This document shows positions 26,851 to 35,063 of a stretch of 61,981 bases of DNA, one piece after another. The first letter of the stretch is position 1. The number at the start of each line of letters is the position of its first letter. The notes under the pieces are model-generated. The model made no database searches. It saw only the letters and a list, made by a program, of their open reading frames with translations, and was not told the DNA's origin. The translations under genes were made by a program, and so were the position numbers. Source of the DNA: Stenomitos rutilans HA7619-LM2 (GTDB taxonomy: Bacteria; Cyanobacteriota; Cyanobacteriia; Leptolyngbyales; Leptolyngbyaceae); NCBI GenBank assembly GCA_019358945.1, contig JAHHIE010000039.1:1-61981 (forward strand), written 5' to 3'.

Positions 26851-28329
26851 TCAGGGGTCATTCAAGGTTCTCACAGTCAAAACCTGTGGTGGCGTTGAGT
26901 CGGGTGGGTAAAGAAAGTCAACTTGAACTAGGCGATGCTCCCCTTTGGGCATGGATAACGTCAGCAAGGGTTCGCCCTCTTGCCCTCGCTGCAAAATGAG
27001 ATGAATATAGCGAGTTTGGGGTGCTCCGCGATCGTCTGTATAGCGTAGCCGCACAGGACCTCGAAAGAAAATTCGATCTTCTGGAGGGGTAAAAAACACC
27101 AGACCTCCTTTCGCTTTATCTTGCTTGATCGGAGTTTGAATCGCTACCGTTACGGTCTGCCGCTGCCCCGTTGTATTGTGCAGCGGCAAGGTCAGACTGT
27201 ACTGAATGCCATAGTTGCCATGAGCCTGGTAGGCTGTATCAGCATAGCGGACTAGTAAGGATGCGCTTTGTACCTGCCCTGTTCCAAACGTGCCTTGATA
27301 GAGCGTGCTCAACCCGTAAGAAAACGCATGCCCGCGCTTTGGAATGCTTAAAAAATCTGCCTTGGGGCTGTCGGTCAGGTTTGCCTTCCATTCAGACCCT
27401 AGCGCCACACCAGCTACACGACCATAGATCACGCGTGCGTAGTCTTTCAAGCGCTCGATCGGGGTGGGTGGAATGTCACGAGGGCCTGATAAGCCTCCAT
27501 TGACTAGAAGGTTTTGCCATTCTTCTAGAGAAGGGCTGCGCTCTGTTTTATCGGGGTTGAGTGGCGCAAACATGGCTAAGCTTGCCACATAAACGGGGCC
27601 ATTGCTGCGCAACCGCAATAACGTAGAGCGACCGTTTGATGCAGCAACAACGTTGCCTACTGGAATGGGCAGATTCATCAACATCCAGCTTTGGCGTGGT
27701 GGAATGACCATCACAGCAGGCCAGTTCCCCTGCCGTCGTCCGCGCAACACATCATTCACAATGCGGCTACCGGGACCTGCATACACTCGACCAGTCGGAT
27801 CATCCACATAAGAGGGTAGCTCTATAAACTGGGCGTCAGGACGGGTAAGATAGCTGGCACCCTGGAGGACGTCGATCGTAATAGGTTGGTAGGTTGGGTT
27901 ATAAACAAGCACCCCCTGAAAAAGTGTGCGCGTGTCACTGGGGTTTCGGGCTTTGGCAATATGGTGAGAAAACAGGTCAAACCGACCTTGAAAAGGAAAA
28001 TTGAGATGGGCCGCAGGAACTGCTTTTCCCTCAGGCGGAAAGGTGGAGAGCAAGATGCCTTCGGTTTGCACCATCTCTGGGCTGTTGCTATTAAACACTG
28101 GCACAGTGTCAAGTTGCCCTGGCAGGGGACGCAGCTCTTGCGGCTCAAAGATCTCCTGGCGTTGTAGCGACTCTTGGGGAGGAAGTCGCTCGTCTTGAGA
28201 CGGAATGATTTCCTGGGGAGGTGGTACTTTGGGAGAGGTCGGAGTTGGAGTTGAAGGGCTGGGAAGCGGGAACGGAGCCGCGATCGTCTGTGCAAGGGTA
28301 AGGAACGAAAACAAGGGAAGCATCAGCAA
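26851..28329 (-). CDS. DUF3370 exported protein
   Basis: 492 residues, cyanobacterial family of unknown function. The N-terminus is a signal peptide (MLMLPLFSFLTLAQTIAAP) followed by a Pro/Gln-rich spacer with repeated PPQE/PQE units. The conserved region begins at ELRPLPGQLDTVPVFNSNSPEMVQTEGILL and contains LNFPFQGRFDLFSHHIAKA, LVYNPTYQPITIDVLQGASYL, YAGPGSRIVNDVLRGRRQG and a beta-rich C-terminus. It is likely periplasmic or outer-membrane associated. Homologues occur almost only in cyanobacteria. The start could be the first or third Met. Confidence 0.85.
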   Translation of the reverse strand: MLMLPLFSFLTLAQTIAAPFPLPSPSTPTPTSPKVPPPQEIIPSQDERLPPQESLQRQEIFEPQELRPLPGQLDTVPVFNSNSPEMVQTEGILLSTFPPEGKAVPAAHLNFPFQGRFDLFSHHIAKARNPSDTRTLFQGVLVYNPTYQPITIDVLQGASYLTRPDAQFIELPSYVDDPTGRVYAGPGSRIVNDVLRGRRQGNWPAVMVIPPRQSWMLMNLPIPVGNVVAASNGRSTLLRLRSNGPVYVASLAMFAPLNPDKTERSPSLEEWQNLLVNGGLSGPRDIPPTPIERLKDYARVIYGRVAGVALGSEWKANLTDSPKADFLSIPKRGHAFSYGLSTLYQGTFGTGQVQSASLLVRYADTAYQAHGNYGIQYSLTLPLHNTTGQRQTVTVAIQTPIKQDKAKGGLVFFTPPEDRIFFRGPVRLRYTDDRGAPQTRYIHLILQRGQEGEPLLTLSMPKGEHRLVQVDFLYPPDSTPPQVLTVRTLNDP

Positions 28330-28457
28330 ACTCGAAAAATCCTACAGCAAAGGTATGAATCGGCAAGATATGCGTAAGCGAAGGTGCGGAGACCGGGCTA
28401 GACGAACCCGGTGATAACCAACGCTGCCAGGGTTGTAAGCAGAGTGGGAAACAAAGC

Positions 28458-28612
28458 TAGGACTTACGCAAAAGCGGTCATCTTTCGCCCCCTAGCCCCC
28501 AATTCATAGCCCTATCGGGCATACCCTTCGGGAAGCAAGCTATAAGAAAGGGGGAACCGAGCCAATTAAAGCCCCCAGCATTGGGGGTTTGGGGGCAAAC
28601 GCGTAAGTCCTA
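28458..28612. mobile_element. MITE, complete copy
   Basis: Bounded by inverted termini taggacttacgca and cgcgtaagtccta (one mismatch) and about 155 bp long. The interior has G/C runs: cgccccctagcccccaattca, aagggggaacc, cccccagcattgggggtttgggggc. No coding capacity. The termini match the left end of the IS701-like element at the right edge of the window (taggacttacgca), so that transposase family could mobilise it. Confidence 0.8.
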
Positions 28613-28688
28613 AAAGCTAAAAGAGCACTAGATCGCTAGAAGCGCAGGCTTTAGATAGCGCGAGACTTCAGGTCGTGTGAGACACTCG

Positions 28689-28800
28689 TAGGACTTACGC
28701 AGTCGCCCCCTAAATCCCCCAATGCTGGGGGACTTTGAGTGCTTGCTCCCCCAAATTTGGGGGCGGGGGGGGCTAGTTTTAGAGAATTTGCGTAAGTCCT
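28689..28800. mobile_element. MITE, second copy
   Basis: About 112 bp between taggacttacgca and tgcgtaagtcct. The interior contains cgccccctaaatcccccaatgctggggga and ccccaaatttgggggcggggg, the reverse-orientation relative of the first copy's interior. Immediately right of it, ggtagaaagatgacataagc (28807-28826) resembles the sequence just inside the IS left end (gtagaaaggtgacataagac at 61881-61900), so a decayed IS end probably abuts this copy. Confidence 0.75.
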
Positions 28801-29085
28801 GACTCGGTAGAAAGATGACATAAGCAGAATGTGCGCTATAACATCTAAGTTCTGACACCCATAACCATTCCAAAGTGCTGCTGATAGCAAAAGCCGCTGC
28901 ATCACGACCAGGTTCATTACCGTTATCGATGATTACACCAAGCAAAGACGATCGTCAGGAGCTTTAACAGTTTCTCGTTAAGTGTGAATCCTGACAAGCA
29001 AGTACTTGCCTTGAACAGAGTCAGCATCCCACGCCGATAAGACCCGGCAAACGGCGACCATCACGCAACAGTGTGCACCCCCTTT
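28801..29085. other. Remnant IS end and spacer before the MORN gene
   Basis: 285 bases. The first 30 resemble an IS701-like subterminal sequence (see the adjacent MITE). The remainder contains no supported gene and no recognised RNA. Confidence 0.4.
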
Positions 29086-29841
29086 ATGAAGAAAATTTTA
29101 TTTAACCCTGTGCTAGTTTATCGATTCGGCATCATTGTACTAACTTCTGTCAGTATCAATGCTGTCGTTGACATTCATCATGCCCGCTTTCGTCCAGCGA
29201 TCGCACAGGCGGCTGATACAGATAACTATTGCGAAGGGCGATCGCGGGATGGCTTAATCAATGGCCGAGGGGTCTGCACCTTCCCCAGTGGTAATCGGTA
29301 CGAAGGAGAACTACGTAACAGCAGACGACACGGGAAAGGGGTGTTTAGCTTTGCGAATGGCACTCGTTGCGAAGGGGTCTTTAAGGATGATTTGCTCGAC
29401 GGTAAAGGCATCTGCATCTTTCCCAGTGGCAATCGGTACGAAGGCGATTTCCGTCGTAATCAACGCGAAGGAAAAGGACTTTTTCGCTTCGCTGACGGGA
29501 CCTACTGCGAGGGCGAGTTTCGGAATAACGTATTCAACGGAGTTGGTGTTTGCACGTTTCCAGACGGCAATCGGTTTGAAGGCGCATTTCAAGACGGTCG
29601 CCGTCAGGGAAGAGGGCTTTTTACCTTCGCCAACGGTGTCCGCTGTGAAGGTGACTTTCGGAATGAGGTGCTGAATGGCTCTGGCGTTTGTACCTTCCCC
29701 AGTGGCAATCGCTATGAGGGTGAGTTCCGTGATGGCAGACAAAACGGTAGAGGCACTTATATCTTTGCGGACGGTACGCGACTTGAGGGCGTTTGGCGAG
29801 ACGGGCGGTTTCTCAACAATCCTAAAACGGGACGATCGTAG
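29086..29841 (+). CDS. MORN-repeat exported protein
   Basis: 251 residues from the ATG of MKKILFNPVLVYRFG. The N-terminal segment looks like a signal peptide or anchor (GIIVLTSVSINAVVDI ... AIAQAADTDNYCEG). The rest is about nine MORN repeats of ~23 residues in two alternating flavours: GxGVCTFPSGNRYEGEFRxxRRxG and KGxFxFANGTRCEGxFRxxxLNG. The alternation and the regular single Cys in each half suggest that a two-repeat unit was amplified. MORN sheets mediate membrane or protein contacts. No enzymatic domain is present. Confidence 0.9.
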   Translation: MKKILFNPVLVYRFGIIVLTSVSINAVVDIHHARFRPAIAQAADTDNYCEGRSRDGLINGRGVCTFPSGNRYEGELRNSRRHGKGVFSFANGTRCEGVFKDDLLDGKGICIFPSGNRYEGDFRRNQREGKGLFRFADGTYCEGEFRNNVFNGVGVCTFPDGNRFEGAFQDGRRQGRGLFTFANGVRCEGDFRNEVLNGSGVCTFPSGNRYEGEFRDGRQNGRGTYIFADGTRLEGVWRDGRFLNNPKTGRS

Positions 29842-30133
29842 TTTTACAGTCGAGGATGCATAGGGCGTAGAAGGGAGTGAGGCTACCCGCTCGTGATTAA
29901 ACATCTGGACCAACGGGTGCGAAACCCATTCAAATAGGTCGAAAGCCCCTAGCATTCTTCTTTAGAGGACTTTGTGCTGTTCGCCCGTATTAGTGCAGGG
30001 GCGGGTCAGGCGATCGCTGACAGCTTTGTCAGTTGACCAGGATTATTGCTCTTTGTAAGGATTGCTGTATCTCACAACACCTCTTCCTTTAGACTAATGT
30101 TCATTGTGAGCTTTAAGCGTCTTAGGTAAATAC

Positions 30134-30448
30134 ATGCCACATCTTTCTTGGCACGATTATTTAACGGTTCTTTCGTTCTTTGCAGCGATCGTTGGTATCG
30201 CGCTTCTCTTTAGTGGCAGCCAAGCCTATGAGAGCGACTGGGAAATTACCGATCGAGTTTTGATGTTGATGACGTTCACCTATTGGTTAGTTTATTGCGT
30301 GACGGCTGGCTTGCAGCACCTGATTTTGCCTCAATGGGAAGTGCTGCTGTGGAGCGTGAAGCTGACGGGCGTTTTAGCTTATTTGCTAACAGCCGCCTGT
30401 GTCCTAAGCTTGCCACTACACCGCGTTTCGATTCGGCAACCAGAGTAG
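30134..30448 (+). CDS. Small integral membrane protein, unknown function
   Basis: 104 residues with three predicted helices: YLTVLSFFAAIVGIALLFSG, LMLMTFTYWLVYCVTAGLQHL and VLLWSVKLTGVLAYLLTAACVLSL. The charged stretch YESDWEITD lies between the first two. No family recognised, though the length and hydrophobicity pattern look like a genuine conserved cyanobacterial protein. It stands alone, with 149 bases to the convergent GNAT gene. Confidence 0.65.
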   Translation: MPHLSWHDYLTVLSFFAAIVGIALLFSGSQAYESDWEITDRVLMLMTFTYWLVYCVTAGLQHLILPQWEVLLWSVKLTGVLAYLLTAACVLSLPLHRVSIRQPE

Positions 30449-30596
30449 TTTCGTCATAGCTTGGCGACGCCGATTCCTTCTAGCTAAGCCAGAATGGATC
30501 AGTCAAACATAGTTGCTTCTTGTCCGTATGCAAGATGGCTTACCCGGCAACTGCTGGTCTTTTAGAGCGGTGCCAAAACCTCCAGGAATGGTTGAG

Positions 30597-31100
30597 TTAA
30601 CTGTTCTGAGGTTTGATCTCTGCTAGCAGTTCGATCGTGCTGCGACGAAAGCCGCACGTTTGAAATAACTGCCGTGCCACTTCATTGGCAATGGCTGTAT
30701 CCAGCCGCACTTGCTGAATGCCTTTTTGTGCAAACAGGTGCAGAGCTTGCTCAACCAGTTGTCGTCCCAGGCCTGCTTTGCGTTCATCTGGCTCCACCCA
30801 GAGATCGTGAATAAAGCCATACTCTTGCAGGCGATAGATGGGAATTTCAGTTTCGATCGTGCCCACCAGAAAGGCAACTAAGGCTCCAGGTTGCTGACTG
30901 ATTGGGCTTTCGCATTCGGCCACTAGAAAAATGCTGCGATCGCTCGTTGCTTGTTCCGCTAGCCAACGCTCATAGCGCTGCGCCGGATTGGGCAAAAAAC
31001 CGTACTTGGCAGCATCCCACGCTTCATGCAAAGCGCAGATTTGAGCCACCATTGGCAGTACAGCAGGGACATCAGCAGGCGTGGCGAGGCGGATTTTCAT
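30597..31100 (-). CDS. GNAT-family N-acetyltransferase
   Basis: 167 residues covering the whole GNAT fold. It begins MKIRLATPADVPAVLPMVAQ. The acetyl-CoA loop is in LWVEPDERKAGLGRQLVEQALHLF (RKAGLG), and VRLDTAIANEVARQLFQTCGF forms motif B. The substrate cannot be predicted. It follows DUF2103 and clpS on the minus strand with 8 bases to the preceding gene, indicating one operon. Confidence 0.85.
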   Translation of the reverse strand: MKIRLATPADVPAVLPMVAQICALHEAWDAAKYGFLPNPAQRYERWLAEQATSDRSIFLVAECESPISQQPGALVAFLVGTIETEIPIYRLQEYGFIHDLWVEPDERKAGLGRQLVEQALHLFAQKGIQQVRLDTAIANEVARQLFQTCGFRRSTIELLAEIKPQNS

Positions 31101-31108
31101 GACGATGG

Positions 31109-31405
31109 CTACCGTCGTTTCAGTAGATGTTCGATCGCGGCTTCAAGTTGCTCTTGCGGCAGAGAGGTCAAAATGAAGACTTCTTGCACCGTTTTGCCCT
31201 GGCGTGCAATGACCTTAAACCCGCCTCGAATGGGAACGGATATTTTTAATGCCATTTTGGGCGCATGGGCACGCACTGACGCAATCACACCTGGCGTAAT
31301 GGTTTGAATACCAGCCTGATGAGTCAGTCGCTCTAACAGCGGAATCAATCCTGGAATGTGGGTGGAATGGTTAAGAACGAGCCTACCACTGGAAGAATTA
31401 CTCAT
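31109..31405 (-). CDS. DUF2103 protein
   Basis: About 98 residues from MSNSSSGRLVLNHSTHIPGL. The short conserved core (RLVLNHSTHIPGLIPLLERL, ITPGVIASVRAHAP, LKISVPIRGGFKVIARQGKTVQEVFILT) matches the DUF2103 family, annotated as a possible metal-binding protein in cyanobacteria. No enzymatic role is known. It lies between clpS and the GNAT gene on the same strand. Confidence 0.8.
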   Translation of the reverse strand: MSNSSSGRLVLNHSTHIPGLIPLLERLTHQAGIQTITPGVIASVRAHAPKMALKISVPIRGGFKVIARQGKTVQEVFILTSLPQEQLEAAIEHLLKRR

Positions 31406-31473
31406 GCAAAAAGACGGCAAGATGAAAGGATTGTAGCCTGTAGGTTTGCATGAGTTTACAGTTATCTCTCACT

Positions 31474-31800
31474 CTAAGCAGCTTCCAAGGGAGCCATCGT
31501 CAACCCTTCCATCCCAAGCTGCATGTGATAGAGTTCGGCCTGTTCCTGCGGCCCTACCCATACGATCGCCTGCCCTTCGTGGTGAATCTGATTGGTGAGT
31601 TCCAGGGCACGATCGAGCGTCATACCTGGAATGTGCTCCATCAAGCTCTCAGTGACGTGTTGAAAGGTATTAAAATCATCGTTCAGCACAATAATTTTGA
31701 AGTTGGGGTAATGCTGGCGAGTCACCTGGCTAGACCGCGAAGGAGCTACCGTTGGCGCAATGGCTGCCGTAGAAGAAGCCAGCGGAAGTGTCGTTGTCAT
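31474..31800 (-). CDS. clpS: ATP-dependent Clp protease adaptor ClpS
   Basis: N-degron recognition factor that delivers substrates to ClpC-ClpP. About 108 residues from MTTTLPLAS, with a flexible Ser/Thr/Pro N-terminal tail. The ClpS core is intact: FKIIVLNDDFNTFQHVTESL (NDDF binding pocket), ELTNQIHHEGQAIVWVGPQEQAELYHMQL with the second pocket His, ending LTMAPLEAA. A GTG three codons upstream is an alternative start. It is first of a three-gene minus-strand group with DUF2103 and GNAT. Confidence 0.93.
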   Translation of the reverse strand: MTTTLPLASSTAAIAPTVAPSRSSQVTRQHYPNFKIIVLNDDFNTFQHVTESLMEHIPGMTLDRALELTNQIHHEGQAIVWVGPQEQAELYHMQLGMEGLTMAPLEAA

Positions 31801-31931
31801 AGATATCACCAGAAAAACGCTAGTTACTAACGTTGCTTAGTCACTCATCCTAACTCACCGGCTCGCACTTAGCGGTGAAAAGGGCTCAGCGCTCAGCGGT
31901 CAGCCTCTGCCCTCTGCCCGGACGTGACGGC

Positions 31932-33614
31932 TTAACCCAACCGCTGTGAGAACCCTACCGCGATCGCCCCTAATCCCACGAGCACAGGGGTAAGCCAATC
32001 GCCCCAACGGACATAGAGCGTTTGAGTTTGGCGGCGAAAAATAGTGGCTGCGTGGATTTGATAGCGGTGTGGCTGCGATCGCCATTCGACGTTGCCATGC
32101 GGTGTCACGATACTGGAGTAGCCGGTATTGGTGGCGCGAACCGCCCAGCGATCGGTTTCAATGGCTCGCATGATGTCTTGGGCCTGATGCTGAGCCATCA
32201 GTATTTCGCTGTAGGGGTCTAGATTCGATGCCGTGAGAATGAACTGTCCACCAGCAGCGGCTTGTGCGCGAAACACTTCAGGGAAGGCAGAATCGTAGCA
32301 AATACTGGCGATCGCTCGTCCGAACGGTGTTTCAAACTGCTGATAAAACGTTCCCGGTGCGCCATTTTCGGCGATCGGCGAGAGAATACTGATGATGTTT
32401 CCCAACACGCGCTGAAAGGGAATATATTCGCCCAACGGCACAAGCTTAATTTTGTTGTAGCGGCTTAAGGTCGAGCCATCGGCAGCGATCGTCAACAGAC
32501 TGCGTGCAACGCCCTCCTTCTGGGTGGTAAACGTTCCTAACCAAAGCACAATCCTTCTTTTCAGCACCGCTTGATAGAGGGGACTCCGGCGCTTGTTCGG
32601 TTCATTCCACAAAAAGGGCAACGCTCCCTCCGGTGTCAGCACAGCCTCAACTCCCTGTGCCGCCAGGGTCTGATAGCCACTGGTATACCCATCAGTAGCC
32701 CTTTGAATCCCTTCACTGCCTAGCTTGATGCGCGTGGGGACATTGCCTTGAATAATGCCTACTCGCAGTGGCTCGACATTTCCTGATGCCAACGGCTGCC
32801 GATAGAGTGCATAGCCCAGTCCATGCACCGTGACCAGAAGTACGATCGCAAGTAATAGCAGCGTAGCCGTTGCGAGTTTTGCTTTGCTGGTGGCTGACGG
32901 CTGATGGCTGACCGCTAACCGCTGGTAGCTCATCCACCCTTCGGCCAAAAGCCCGTTGACTGCCACGATCGCCGCTGTGATGCCAGATGTACCAGACAAT
33001 TGCCCCACATGCAGCAACGGGAGATTGCCCGGACTTTGGGTATAGGCCAGCACTGTCCAATCAAGCGGCCCCAGACTCCAAAGCCACTCCAGACTGCACC
33101 AAAGCGCGGTACCCAGCAGCACTCGACGGCAAGCTGTCCAGAGAGGAGGAGTCTGTGTTCTATGGGTGAGACGCTCAGCCCACAGCATCAGCAATGACCA
33201 GAGGGCAACAAGCACCGCGCCCCAAAGAGTGATAAAGCCCCAACAGAAGAGGACGATCGCCACACTTGCCAGCCACGGTACGCCCAGCCAGGTCAGCGGA
33301 TGCAGCCCCCTAATCCAGGAAAGCGCCAGTCCGTGGTAGCCAAATCCCCACGCAAGGCTGAGCCAAACGACCAGCGGCAAACGGCAAGCGGAATCCTTTG
33401 AACGCGCTAGGGGCATACTTTGAGTGGTCGAACGCTCACCCTTGAAAAGCATGAGCCACAGAGGAACCAGTGCAACCCATGCCAATGGAAAGAGATTAAG
33501 CGGGGCGGGAGCTAACCCCATTAAAAGACCGCTGCCAAACGCGATCGCCACAAACAGCAGGCGGCTTAGGCGTAAGGGACGATTGCCCTGTAATGCGTGC
33601 CAAAGCTTGATCAT
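31932..33614 (-). CDS. lnt: Apolipoprotein N-acyltransferase
   Basis: Adds the third acyl chain to bacterial lipoproteins in the cytoplasmic membrane. 560 residues. The N-terminal half has about six transmembrane helices (FVAIAFGSGLLMGLAP, VALVPLWLMLF). The C-terminal nitrilase domain carries the Glu-Lys-Cys triad in VLTPEGALPF, IKLVPLGEYIPFQ and ASICYDSAFPEVF. A short foreign segment, SYQRLAVSHQPSATSK, lies at about residue 230. It is encoded by ggctgacggctgatggctgaccgct (32884-32938), a copy of the interspersed spacer repeat, inserted in frame between the last helix group and the nitrilase domain. Confidence 0.93.
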   Translation of the reverse strand: MIKLWHALQGNRPLRLSRLLFVAIAFGSGLLMGLAPAPLNLFPLAWVALVPLWLMLFKGERSTTQSMPLARSKDSACRLPLVVWLSLAWGFGYHGLALSWIRGLHPLTWLGVPWLASVAIVLFCWGFITLWGAVLVALWSLLMLWAERLTHRTQTPPLWTACRRVLLGTALWCSLEWLWSLGPLDWTVLAYTQSPGNLPLLHVGQLSGTSGITAAIVAVNGLLAEGWMSYQRLAVSHQPSATSKAKLATATLLLLAIVLLVTVHGLGYALYRQPLASGNVEPLRVGIIQGNVPTRIKLGSEGIQRATDGYTSGYQTLAAQGVEAVLTPEGALPFLWNEPNKRRSPLYQAVLKRRIVLWLGTFTTQKEGVARSLLTIAADGSTLSRYNKIKLVPLGEYIPFQRVLGNIISILSPIAENGAPGTFYQQFETPFGRAIASICYDSAFPEVFRAQAAAGGQFILTASNLDPYSEILMAQHQAQDIMRAIETDRWAVRATNTGYSSIVTPHGNVEWRSQPHRYQIHAATIFRRQTQTLYVRWGDWLTPVLVGLGAIAVGFSQRLG

Positions 33615-33780
33615 GCTACGTCAACTTCATGTACTGCCGCCTACACCCTACACCTCATACCCTACACCCCTACCAAATTAGAATCGCTTAAGTTGAATTG
33701 CTAATTGCCAGCGATCGCGCCATAGATTTGGAATTCATGCCCTAGAATAGAAAAGCTGTCAAATTAATCCATCCACTGTC

Positions 33781-33960
33781 ATGGCTGTTCCTAAGAAGAA
33801 AACCTCCAGCTCTAAGCGCGATCAGCGCAAGGCAACCTGGAAGCGTAAGGCAAACCTGCAAGCACAACGCGCGCTGTCGATCGGCAAATCGATCTTGACG
33901 GGTCGTGCTGAAGGGTTTATCTACCCACAAGCAGATGCTGAAGAAGACGAAGAGTCGTAA
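33781..33960 (+). CDS. rpmF: 50S ribosomal protein L32
   Basis: 59 residues beginning [20 protein letters not shown], the standard N-terminus of cyanobacterial bL32, followed by [20 protein letters not shown] and an acidic tail. A component of the large ribosomal subunit. This is a short gene that is easily missed. It is followed 26 bases later by the sulfite-oxidase-like gene, probably cotranscribed. Zinc-binding cysteines are absent, as is usual in cyanobacteria. Confidence 0.95.
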   Translation: MAVPKKKTSSSKRDQRKATWKRKANLQAQRALSIGKSILTGRAEGFIYPQADAEEDEES

Positions 33961-33985
33961 CCTGACGCAACACTCGTAAAACGCC

Positions 33986-34576
33986 ATGCTTGGAAAGTTT
34001 TTTCAGAAACCAGACCCGGAATTACAAGACCGTGTACCTCCAGGACAGCATCTTGCGAAAGGTTTTCCAGTGTTAACCTATGGCGATACCCCGATCGTTC
34101 AGGTGCAAAGCTGGCAACTTCGTGTTTGGGGGCTGGCGAAGGAAGCCGCCTTTAGCTGGGAAGACCTCATGGCAATGCCGCAGAGCAACTTCACAGCCGA
34201 TTTCCATTGCGTTACCACCTGGTCAAAGCTAGATGTACAGTGGACAGGCATCAAGGTAACTGACTTTATGCGCCATGTGGAGTTAGCTCCTAATGCGGTG
34301 CACTTGATGGAGCATTGCTACGGCGGCTATACGACGAACCTTGCGATCGATGACTTCCTGCGTGAGGAAAACTTCTTCGCGCACACGTTATTTGGCGAAC
34401 CGCTTCCCGCTGACCACGGTGGCCCCCTGCGATTGGTCGTGCCGCATCTTTATGCATGGAAAAGTGCGAAGTGGCTCAATGGCCTGGAGTTTCTCGATCG
34501 TGAAGCGTTGGGCTTTTGGGAGCGCAATGGTTATCATCGCCGTGGTGAACCCTGGGCCGAAGAACGCTACAGCTAA
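33986..34576 (+). CDS. Sulfite oxidase-like molybdopterin-dependent oxidoreductase
   Basis: 196 residues of the SUOX molybdopterin fold without haem or dimerisation domains. The Mo-ligating Cys is in FTADFHCVTTWSKLDVQWTGI near residue 72. Pterin-binding segments include HCYGGYTTNLAIDDFLRE, LPADHGGPLRLVVPHLYAWKSAKWL and GFWERNGYHRRGEPWAEERYS. It resembles YedY/MsrP-type catalytic subunits but has no signal peptide, so it is presumably cytoplasmic. The substrate is unknown. It follows rpmF closely. Confidence 0.88.
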   Translation: MLGKFFQKPDPELQDRVPPGQHLAKGFPVLTYGDTPIVQVQSWQLRVWGLAKEAAFSWEDLMAMPQSNFTADFHCVTTWSKLDVQWTGIKVTDFMRHVELAPNAVHLMEHCYGGYTTNLAIDDFLREENFFAHTLFGEPLPADHGGPLRLVVPHLYAWKSAKWLNGLEFLDREALGFWERNGYHRRGEPWAEERYS

Positions 34577-34645
34577 TTGTTGTTGTCAGTTTTTGTGAAG
34601 AGTAGCCAGCCTTTTGTAGAGGCTAGAACTTAGAAGTTTGGAGGC

Positions 34646-34957
34646 ATGTGTGTGAGTGAGGATGGAATGAAATCCAGACGAGATTTCATCAATTCTTTGA
34701 ATGCAGTTCCAGCGCCTGAAGCATTAAAAGAGCTAGTCAGTGAAAAAGATGCTTCAAATGCTGAGGCTATCTATAACGGCATTGCTAGGTCTATGCGGGA
34801 AAATCCAGGGATGTTTTCTTCAGAAAATAGCGTTGATGTATCCGCATATTTCCATACACCCAAAGAAGAAGTTTTCAGGCTTGTGTCTGAAGCGTTTGCT
34901 AAGTATGGTTGGTCACTGGTCGTTGAAGAAGACCATTATTTTATCAAGGCTGTATAG
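34646..34957 (+). CDS. Hypothetical protein
   Basis: 103 residues preceded by a strong GGAGG ribosome-binding site. No family recognised. It is soluble and acidic with helical segments (EALKELVSEKDASNAEAIYNGIARSMREN) and a C-terminal VFRLVSEAFAKYGWSLVVEEDHYFIKAV. Its base composition is more AT-rich than the flanking genes, and it lies alone between oppositely organised genes. Recent acquisition is possible but not shown. Confidence 0.65.
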   Translation: MCVSEDGMKSRRDFINSLNAVPAPEALKELVSEKDASNAEAIYNGIARSMRENPGMFSSENSVDVSAYFHTPKEEVFRLVSEAFAKYGWSLVVEEDHYFIKAV

Positions 34958-35063
34958 GCGTACAAGCTAGATCGAGCAGCGTTAGCCTCGCGCTCATTCA
35001 ACCAAATTCTTCAGTGTGCAGATTTCGCGCAACTCAAAAGCATATGGCTTATGACTGTAGCGC

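Noticed and set aside
28490-28600. G/C-rich repeats that look like a CRISPR or a G-quadruplex array
   Set aside because: Repeat units are not evenly spaced or identical, and they are internal to MITEs with terminal inverted repeats.
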